From: Atherix ibis
Lineage: Eukaryota > Arthropoda > Insecta > Diptera > Athericidae
DNA: 64,000 bases
Assembly (NCBI GenBank): GCA_958298945.1
Contig: OY282605.1
Span: 36,062,811-36,126,810, forward strand
Direction of reading: 5' to 3'
A model generated the notes under the pieces. That model had not been told where the DNA came from. It worked only from the letters and a program-made list of their open reading frames with translations, and did not search any database. This document shows, in pieces, positions 57,560 through 64,000 of this stretch. The position numbers and the translations under genes are program-made. Each line of letters opens with the position of its first letter. The first letter of the stretch is position 1.

Positions 57560-58060
57560 TAATTCAGCAATAAAGTTCCCTCCTCTCCCTTTGGATGCGT
57601 CAACAAGCAAAATTATCATATTTGTGGCTCTGAAAGCCCCAAAGTGACCTTGTAGAAGCAATTGCATTCCCGGCAAGTGACTGATTTTTTGTGTGAAGCT
57701 ATATTATCTTTATTGGCAAATTTTGACTTTATTGCGCAAAATAGTTCTCAGGATGCGTAGATTCGAGATTTGGTGATCGCAATTGACCATCAAGATTGTT
57801 CGATTTTCCGCTATTGAACTTCTCCTTATAAGAATACATAAAATATTATTGTACTTTTTCTAAATTTTAGAATAAACTCATATGTTACTGTGGAAAATCC
57901 ATTGTGTCAGAAAAAGGCGACTCTCTCATGTTCATTTAAAAAATGGAGAAAGAGATTCTGTTACTCTCAATTTTGAACGCATGATAACCACCTTTTTTTG
58001 TACCTAAACTTGCAGATTTTAGTCCGGACCTAATGTAGGGTATCAAAAAGATGCCGCCAC
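57560..58060 (+). pseudogene. Family F Tc1-like transposase relic, scrambled order
   Basis: Pieces read CVNKQNYHICGSESPKVTL (NKQNxRIWGSENPxVI block), then DVRDFSLLIGIC-type remnants matching ISRNGDVNW at about 57750, then KNGERDSVTLNFERMITTFF at about 57950 and PHDKIW at about 58070. The order of blocks is not that of an intact protein, implying rearrangement or two overlapping copies. It closely resembles 20930-21990 in this. Confidence 0.6.
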
Positions 58061-58579
58061 ACGACAAAATTTGGTTTTAGTGCGCCAAAAAGTCATTAAA
58101 ATTACTTCAAAAAATCGCATTTTGCAAGAAGTTTCGTGGTTGCTTTTTAAATGATTATTTTTTTTTAAACACAATTGCATCGTTTAAGCAATATACAATA
58201 ATTAAAATAAAATCATACACAAATATTAATTTACAGTTTATTTAATTTAATTTTTCTTTCCAAAGCATAAACCCCGGATAATCCTTTATTATTTATATTT
58301 TTCTATTTGCAAATCAGTTGAATTATCAATAATGAAAAAAAAAATTTTTTTAGTTGTTTTTCTTTTTAAATTATATGAAAACGTAATTGATATTGTTTTT
58401 ATATGAGTTTTTTAATAATTTCTGTTATAAAAGAAGATAACAAAAAAAAAAAATTTTTTAATAATTTTAATATTAAAACAAATAGTTATTTTGGTATGTG
58501 ACAAAACGACGCATTTTCGCAACAGATGGCGTTTCTTAATTTGCATTAAAAACAATGTTTTAATTCTAAATACTGAATT
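58061..58579. other. AT-rich intronic spacer
   Basis: No coding frame of interest. A CAGATGGCG motif at 58523 lies about 60 bp before the start of the family F element. Confidence 0.4.
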
Positions 58580-58859
58580 AAGTATAGCATGTCTCAAACA
58601 TCACGTAAGATTTAAAAAATTTGTGCCATTTGTGCGTTAAAGTGTTGCCAACCAAAAAAAAAATACTATGACAAGTGAAAGTTCGTGGTTAATAAAAAAG
58701 GGTCAATGCGTTGTCATCTTTGAGCAATATTTTAAAAATAATGAAGGTTTGGCAGCTACAGTTTGCAATTTTCGTACAAAATATGGTCGTAATAATACTT
58801 TAACTTTATCAACTGTGAAGAGATTAATTAAAAAATTTAAAGAGACTGGATCAGTTGTC

Positions 58860-58862
<3 letters not shown>
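58580..58862 (+). pseudogene. Family F Tc1-like element, left part, split by the LINE
   Basis: The frame reads EQYFKNNEGLAATVCNFRTK and TLTLSTVKRLIKKFKETGSV, the first DNA-binding domain of family F. It stops at the LINE insertion, within the target-site duplication AGTTGTCGTT (58853-58862). It continues at 63537. Confidence 0.8.
58853..58862. repeat. Left copy of LINE target-site duplication
   Basis: AGTTGTCGTT here is repeated at 63537-63546 on the other side of the LINE. The last two T are ambiguous because they merge with the poly(T) that is the LINE poly(A) tail on the opposite strand. Confidence 0.88.
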
Positions 58863-58902
<40 letters not shown>

Positions 58903-59036
58903 TTTAAATGATATCTACAACTACTTATGCTAGTATACGTAACAAGCAGATTTTTTACGGGAATATACAAGGACATGAAGACATGTGGAGGAAAACACCC
59001 ATCGATGTTACCTCAGAACAGGGTAATTTTATTTTA

Positions 59037-61736
59037 TCATTTTAAATAATCTCTCGGCCATCGCCGTTTTAAACGTCGATGGGTGTATACTGGAAGGGTG
59101 GGAGTGAAAAGTTCCCTTCCTAAAGGATTAGGGTGGAAGGATAGGTGCGAATGGAATTTTTTATATCGGGAGATGCATAGTTCACGAACAAATGGAACAT
59201 TTAGGTCACGGTGGATAACAGTGTTTCGCACATAAAAGGGGGCATTGACAATTTTACGAAGGATTCGGGATTGTAGGGATTGGATTGGAAGGGAGTTGGA
59301 ATGCTTAGTCGAACCCCAAAGTTCTAGACCATATGTCCATATTGGTTTCAGAACCGTATTGTACAGTAATAGTTTACTTGGTGTTGTAAGTTTCGATTTG
59401 CTGTCTAGGAGACGTAAGAATTGTTTGTATCGTCCGTTAAGTTCACGTCTTTTAGTTTTCGTATGAAGGTTCCAGGTTAACCGTTTGTCGAATATAAGTC
59501 CAAGGTAACGTACGCTATTTTTTTGTGGAATAATACTGCCGTTTAGGGTTATGTCGGGAATTTGTTCTCGGCAGAGTGTGAAAGTTACATGAGCAGATTT
59601 TTGCTCATTTACCTTCACTCTCCACCTTTTGAACCAAGTTTCTAAGGAGTGGATATTGTTCTGAAGGATACTAATGGCTGTGGAAGGATCTTTGTGATGT
59701 GTCAGGATGGCTGTATCGTCAGCATATGTTGCGGTTAGGATGTTGTTGTGGCAAGGAATGTCATGGGTATAAATGTTATATAGGATAGGACCTAGGATAC
59801 TTCCTTGAGGGACACCGGCGGAAATTGGATAAATGTCAGAGTACTCCATATTTTCAGCTACCTGAAAATATCGGTCTGAGAGATAAGATTTAAGGATGTG
59901 GAAATAACTCGAGGGTAGGACTCGCTGCAACTTCCAAAGCAATCCAGGGTGCCATACACGGTCGAAAGCATGCGAAATGTCAAGAAACACTCCTGGGCAG
60001 TATTCCTTTCGCTCTAGCGAACACGCTATGTAGTCGACTACGCGATGACACTGCTGGATAGTGGAATGCTCAGGTCGAAATCCAAACTGATGCTGAGGAA
60101 TGACACCCTCGGTTTCAAAAATGGGATAAAGGCGTTTTAGGATTAATTTTTCTAGGATTTTTGATAACATGGGAAGGAGGCTTATAGGTCTATATGAGGT
60201 GGGAAGGTTTTTGGGCTTATTGGGTTTTGGGATCATCTTAATTATGGAAAACTTCCACAGGGAAGGAAAAAATGATGTGCGGAGGATACTATTATAAATA
60301 TAGGTTATAAGGACGAGGGTTTTTTTGGAAATTTGTTTCAGGATTTCTGAGGTTATTAAGTCATATCCTGGGGCTTTTCTATTGGAAAGGTGTTCTATTG
60401 TGAATTTAACTTCGGAAGGAGTGAAAAACTTAGGAGGTGGACTTATGGGCAACTGAGTTGATATTTGTCGGAATATTTGTTCGTCATGCAGAATGTCTTG
60501 GACATCTTCGTGAGGCTTAAAGATGTTTTCTAAGTGTTTGCCGAAGATGTCGGCTTTCTGTTTATCTGTTTTTGCCCAGGTTCCGTCGGTATTCCGGAGC
60601 GGGTGTGTAGCTGTTTTGTATTTGAGAATTCGTCGGGTAGCTGTCCAGAGTGATTTATTAGTTGTCAGTGATTCTGTGTATTCAGTAAATCGTTCGTTGT
60701 TATAATTAATTATTTCTTGTTTCAGTTCTCGTTGTAGTTGGTTTAGTCTTTTCTTCTCATTTGGCATTCTTGAACGTTGCCACTGGGCCCTGGCTCGACG
60801 TTTCTCGCTTATCAAGATGCGAATTTTTTGAGGAAGATTATAGTCATGTTCTCGTATGGTTGGTTTCTTATGAGTTATGTGGGCGTTAGTGATTGAGTTC
60901 TGTATGCAAACAGTTAACTCGTTTACGGCATCGTCTATTTCTTGTACGTTCTTAAGGCTTTGTTGTAAATGAATCTGTTGGTCTAAGTTTTGTCTAAAAA
61001 TGTCCCAATCAACTTTCCCATTTACAAGTTTGGCAGGATAGGATTTTAAGGAAGGAGAAGTGTCTAGTGTTAGGAGAACAGGGGAATGGTCGGAATTCAG
61101 GTCAAGGAGTGTATCTATGGAAGTATTAATGGAATGTATGGGTGTGGTTATGAAATAATCTAGAATATCGGGAAGGTTTCTGACACTGGTCGGCCAATAT
61201 GTGGGCGTGGGAGGAGATAGGACCTCAAGAGTGGTATGGGAGAGGAGTTTTTGGAGAATCTTTCCTCGGGGATTCGAAACACGGCATCCCCATTTAGGGT
61301 GCTTGGCATTATAATCTCCTCCCGCGATGAAGGATTTTCCAATTGATTTGAAGAAGGAATCAAATTGTATGGGAGTTAATTTTTTATTTGGAGGACAATA
61401 AACAGATGCAACGTTAAAGGTAAAGGATTTACATTGAAGGGTAATAACTATTGACTGAAGGGATTCGGTGGCAGTTTGTGAGTGGAAGGAATGATTTAAG
61501 GAATTTCTAATAAGGATGGCAGTTCCACCGTGTGCTGTGTTGTCTGGATGGTCAGTTCTGTATGTTTTGTAGTCACGTATAGCAAAAAACGACCTGGACG
61601 TAAAGTGAGTTTCTGTAATCAGTGCAACGTCTATGCGTTTGTTGTGTAAGAGAATGTCTAGTTCTTGTCGGTGTAAAGTCAGTCCGTTAGCATTCCAGAG
61701 AAGGATGGATAGGGATTTATCGGTTGACGAGAACAT
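59037..61736 (-). CDS. Jockey-like LINE ORF2: endonuclease and reverse transcriptase
   Basis: 899 residues, uninterrupted. Residues about 1-235 are an APE-type endonuclease: LLWNANGL (Asn), ITETHF (Glu), GGTAILIR, FIAGGDYNAKHPKWG (Asp and Asn) and SDHSPVLL (Asp-His). About 430-710 is the reverse transcriptase: NRKAPGYDLI, SYRPISLLPMLSKILEKL, QFGFRPEHST, GVFLDISHAFDRVWH (first Asp), AGVPQGSILGPILYNIY, TATYADDTAIL (catalytic Asp pair, residue about 668) and VRYLGLIFDKRLTW. The C-terminal tail contains LYNTVLKPIWTYGLELWGS. There is no RNase H domain, as is usual for jockey. The start ATG immediately follows the ORF1 stop in the same frame. All catalytic residues expected for nicking and target-primed reverse transcription are present. 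Confidence 0.95.
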   Translation of the reverse strand: MFSSTDKSLSILLWNANGLTLHRQELDILLHNKRIDVALITETHFTSRSFFAIRDYKTYRTDHPDNTAHGGTAILIRNSLNHSFHSQTATESLQSIVITLQCKSFTFNVASVYCPPNKKLTPIQFDSFFKSIGKSFIAGGDYNAKHPKWGCRVSNPRGKILQKLLSHTTLEVLSPPTPTYWPTSVRNLPDILDYFITTPIHSINTSIDTLLDLNSDHSPVLLTLDTSPSLKSYPAKLVNGKVDWDIFRQNLDQQIHLQQSLKNVQEIDDAVNELTVCIQNSITNAHITHKKPTIREHDYNLPQKIRILISEKRRARAQWQRSRMPNEKKRLNQLQRELKQEIINYNNERFTEYTESLTTNKSLWTATRRILKYKTATHPLRNTDGTWAKTDKQKADIFGKHLENIFKPHEDVQDILHDEQIFRQISTQLPISPPPKFFTPSEVKFTIEHLSNRKAPGYDLITSEILKQISKKTLVLITYIYNSILRTSFFPSLWKFSIIKMIPKPNKPKNLPTSYRPISLLPMLSKILEKLILKRLYPIFETEGVIPQHQFGFRPEHSTIQQCHRVVDYIACSLERKEYCPGVFLDISHAFDRVWHPGLLWKLQRVLPSSYFHILKSYLSDRYFQVAENMEYSDIYPISAGVPQGSILGPILYNIYTHDIPCHNNILTATYADDTAILTHHKDPSTAISILQNNIHSLETWFKRWRVKVNEQKSAHVTFTLCREQIPDITLNGSIIPQKNSVRYLGLIFDKRLTWNLHTKTKRRELNGRYKQFLRLLDSKSKLTTPSKLLLYNTVLKPIWTYGLELWGSTKHSNSLPIQSLQSRILRKIVNAPFYVRNTVIHRDLNVPFVRELCISRYKKFHSHLSFHPNPLGRELFTPTLPVYTHRRLKRRWPRDYLK

Positions 61737-63125
61737 TTATTTATTCATATTGCTTGTTAGTGAGGAAATGGCGGTTGTTAAAGCAGTTAACAGAGGAGTG
61801 AGAAGAAGAGTAATTTCTTGAATTAATTTGTTGGTTATTGTGGAAAGAAGTGTTGTTAGGTCTGAGGAGGAGGATAATGGGGGAGGAATAGGAACATGAC
61901 TACCATTTTTCTGCTGTTGTTGTTGTTGCTGCTGTTCCTGGTGTTGATGATGTTGCTGGCGCTGTTGTTGGTGCTGCTGCTTATGTTGTGGTTGCTGTTG
62001 TTGTTGATGAGGAGGTTGATGTGGATGGTTTTGTTGTTGAGGTTGTTGTTGCTGCTGTTGATGTTGTTTCTGCCCAGATGCAATCTCAGCAAATGTCAGG
62101 TTTCGTCGCACTGGCAATGATGTTAGTCCCGTCCTATTTGTGGATGTATTATTATTTGGGCGTATTTTTGTCTGCAGCATTTTATATGTGGAGCAGCCTT
62201 TGTAGTTTGCCGGGTGGCTTCCAGCACAAAGTACACACCTTGCTGGATTGTCTCGCGTTTTAATGCATTCTGCGGTCAGGTGTTCCCCCGCACATTTTAC
62301 GCATTTTGGCTTGTGCCGACAGTATGATTTGGTGTGGCCGTACTGTTGACATCTGTGGCATTGAACTATGTCCTTAGTGGGATAAGGCTCCTCCACTTTG
62401 ATTCTTGTATAGACAAGCGTTTCCAGATCAAAAATGGTCTTGTTGTTAGCCGCTTGTCTTAACGAGATGAAAAACAGAGGAAGCGCTGCATTCCTCTGCT
62501 TAACATTTGAGATGCTAGTTACCTCGTGACCCAGCATCTCCAGTTCTTTTCTTATTTCCTCTATGGGAGTGGTGTGGTGCAGATTCCGGACTACCACTTT
62601 AAAAGGTTTTTCATCCTTCGCCTGGTACGTGTGGAAGTCCGCCTTCATTTCGTCCAAGTATTGGACGATACTTCGGTAGGCCATCCCACTATTCGCTTGA
62701 ATTGCAAGGCCTTTAATATGAGCCTTGCAAATGAATGCATCAGGGCCAATTCTTTTTTCAATAGCACGGCCAATCTCAACAAAATTTACAACGTTTTTAA
62801 TAAAGATTGGCGGTGGCTTCACGGTTTCATTTGGTGTACTGATTTGCTCTGGCTCGACATCCATACTTGCCAGTATTTGAAACCGATTGGCGGTGCTAGT
62901 TGTTGGTGTTTGTTTTTCTGTTTTTTTTATTTTCATTGTCTTTTTTATCACTTTTGGCGATGTGTTCGGCGTATTGGTCGATCCAGATGGACTCTTTGTC
63001 TGTTTTCTTTTTGGCCTGCCGAGTGGCCGCATGAAATCTGTCACTGACTCAGTGTCTGCTTCGGTGTCCGTAGCAGATAGCATGACTTGCCTAGCGGTGC
63101 TAGCCATTACAGTTACAAGGAACAC
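61737..63125 (-). CDS. Jockey-like LINE ORF1: Gag-like RNA-binding protein
   Basis: 462 residues. The N-terminal third is basic and Ser/Thr-rich. Residues about 172-245 (FKVVVRNLHHTTPIEEIRKE, ITSISNVKQRN-like) fit the PRE_C2HC/RRM-like domain of jockey-family ORF1 proteins. Three zinc knuckles follow at about 254-310: CHRCQQYGHTKSYC, CVKCAGEHLTAEC and CVLCAGSHPANYKGC. A Q/H-rich stretch (about 345-405) comes next, then a hydrophobic, Leu/Thr-rich C-terminus ending SSLTSNMNK. It is expected to coat the LINE RNA. Q/H-rich low complexity of this length is not a general feature of such proteins and may be specific to this family. Confidence 0.92.
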   Translation of the reverse strand: MFLVTVMASTARQVMLSATDTEADTESVTDFMRPLGRPKRKQTKSPSGSTNTPNTSPKVIKKTMKIKKTEKQTPTTSTANRFQILASMDVEPEQISTPNETVKPPPIFIKNVVNFVEIGRAIEKRIGPDAFICKAHIKGLAIQANSGMAYRSIVQYLDEMKADFHTYQAKDEKPFKVVVRNLHHTTPIEEIRKELEMLGHEVTSISNVKQRNAALPLFFISLRQAANNKTIFDLETLVYTRIKVEEPYPTKDIVQCHRCQQYGHTKSYCRHKPKCVKCAGEHLTAECIKTRDNPARCVLCAGSHPANYKGCSTYKMLQTKIRPNNNTSTNRTGLTSLPVRRNLTFAEIASGQKQHQQQQQQPQQQNHPHQPPHQQQQQPQHKQQHQQQRQQHHQHQEQQQQQQQQKNGSHVPIPPPLSSSSDLTTLLSTITNKLIQEITLLLTPLLTALTTAISSLTSNMNK

Positions 63126-63536
63126 AAAAACGAAATAAACTCGGAACTCGATAAAATGAACTCTTCCGTTTGTGTTCTAAGCAATACAATTTTTTTTTTT
63201 TTTTTCCAATACTGAATCACTTTAATTTCCAGTGTTTTTTTTTTTTTTTTTTTTTTTTTAAATATTTATTATTTATTATTAATAAACGTGCTTGCTTTAT
63301 TTTTTTTTTTTCAACACTTTTCACACCATTGTCTGTACGTATTAAAAGTATAATATTATATAATATATTTTGTATTATATTAAATAATACAAAAGTGAAT
63401 TATTTCACTTTTGTACTTATTTTATTTCACTTTTATTTTAATATATTTTTGCATCCGAACTGTTTAGGTATTTATCGATCGATATACGTAGAGAGATACG
63501 TACGTCCGCACTGGTACGCAGTGTGGACCAGACTCA
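63126..63536 (-). promoter_or_regulatory. LINE 5' UTR, likely internal promoter region
   Basis: About 411 bp between the 5' target-site duplication and the ORF1 ATG. On the minus strand it begins TGAGTCTGGTCCACACTGCG and contains three long A-runs (63190-63206, 63235-63259, 63300-63312). Jockey-type elements initiate from an internal promoter at the very 5' end; the location here is inferred. Confidence 0.6.
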
Positions 63537-64000
63537 AGTTGTCGTTGAACACAAAACTTCGAATCAGTTAGTCAGAGTGATGCTAAGAGTCCAGGAACAT
63601 CAATTCGGCACCGAGGTCTAGAATAGGACATTTTGAGAAGATCTCTAGACCGTATTCTTACAATAGATTTGCGTCTTCATGCTTACAAAATTCAATTGAC
63701 TCAAGAACTAAAGCCTGCTGACCACGCACAACGAATGGATGACGTTCATTTCCATCTTGATTGCTTGGTTAGTCGACAAAATTGTCGCATTTTAGGTTCA
63801 GAAAATCCACAAGTGATTGTTGAGAAACACATGTATCCACAACGTGTGCGGATTTTAGGCTGGAGCTATCATCGGACCACTTCGAAAATGCAGCTGGTTG
63901 ACAAAAAAAGATTGAATGGTGCTCACTATCGCGACATGATAATCTAGTTTTTTGTGCCTTAATTATAAGATATGGATGTGGACGATATGGTGCCACATGC
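63537..64000 (+). pseudogene. Family F Tc1-like element, right part, runs off the window
   Basis: After the second target-site duplication (63537-63546) the family F transposase resumes: GTSIRHRG-like sequence, RSLDRILTIDLRLHAYKIQL, TQELKPADHAQRMD, DVHFHLDCLVSRQNCRILGS, ENPQVIVEKHMYPQRV, NGAHYRDMI and DMDVDDMVPH. A frameshift lies near 63600, and a segment before the first catalytic block is deleted (DHAQRMDDVHFHL). The element continues beyond 64000. Confidence 0.82.

Larger units (their letters stand above)
58861..63536 (-). mobile_element. Full-length jockey-like LINE with two intact ORFs
   Basis: Read on the minus strand, the element has a 5' UTR of about 411 bp (63536-63126) with several A-rich runs, ORF1 (63125-61737), ORF2 (61736-59037), a 3' UTR of about 136 bp and a poly(A) tail of about 40 (58861-58900). 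A 10-bp target-site duplication flanks it. Both ORFs are open and the tail is long, so the insertion is young and possibly still mobile. It interrupts a family F transposon and lies, in the same orientation, within the presumed hzg intron. Related fragments occur at 17810-18345 and 51505-51660. Confidence 0.95.

Noticed and set aside
58668..58907. 79-codon frame ending in poly-Phe
   Set aside because: It is the family F transposase N-terminus reading into the LINE poly(A) tail in antisense.
61896..62263. Leu/Val-rich open frames on the + strand
   Set aside because: Antisense of the Q/H-rich part of the LINE ORF1.

Overview
This is AT-rich, intron-bearing animal DNA, most likely from an insect and probably a fly. 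The reasons are the spliced alsin-type gene, the exon of a Herzog-like phosphatase with a glutamine-rich tail, and the many mariner, Tc1-like and jockey-type elements. No rRNA, intact tRNA, CRISPR array or bacterial-type operon is visible.

Two cellular genes can be supported. Als2 (alsin; 25166-30076, + strand) is complete in eight exons. Its junctions all fit GT-AG and join into a 1458-residue reading frame with RCC1-like, PH-like, MORN and VPS9 parts. At 55778-56218 (- strand) lies the last exon of a C-terminal-domain small phosphatase, best matched to Drosophila herzog (hzg). It encodes the end of the phosphatase domain and a polyglutamine tail. The rest of that gene must lie beyond 64000, so 56219-64000 is probably one long intron.

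Nearly everything else recognisable is transposon. 1730-3930 holds a decayed tandem array derived from the 3' end of a LINE. 7848-23169 holds a Mos1-like mariner, several other mariners, LINE scraps and a shattered Tc1-like element. 30560-33172 is an I-like LINE remnant split by a mariner. 33827-35595 is a Tc1-like element with about 239-bp inverted repeats. 36560-38850 is another LINE remnant interrupted by a Tc1-like relic and a MITE. 38880-55777, downstream of the hzg exon, is about 17 kb of very AT-rich low-complexity DNA broken up by mariners and MITEs; it could be intergenic or partly a long 3' UTR.

The youngest object is a full-length jockey-like LINE at 58861-63536 (- strand). It has two open reading frames, a poly(A) tail and a 10-bp target-site duplication, and it is inserted in a decayed Tc1-like transposon inside the presumed hzg intron.

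I found no clearly new biological system. The most unusual patterns are four fold-back (inverted-duplication) structures, all at broken mariner copies; a CTCF-core-like motif recurring near the ends of unrelated transposons; mariner copies sharing the same inactivating lesions; and an exact 131-bp-period triplication inside a transposase relic.
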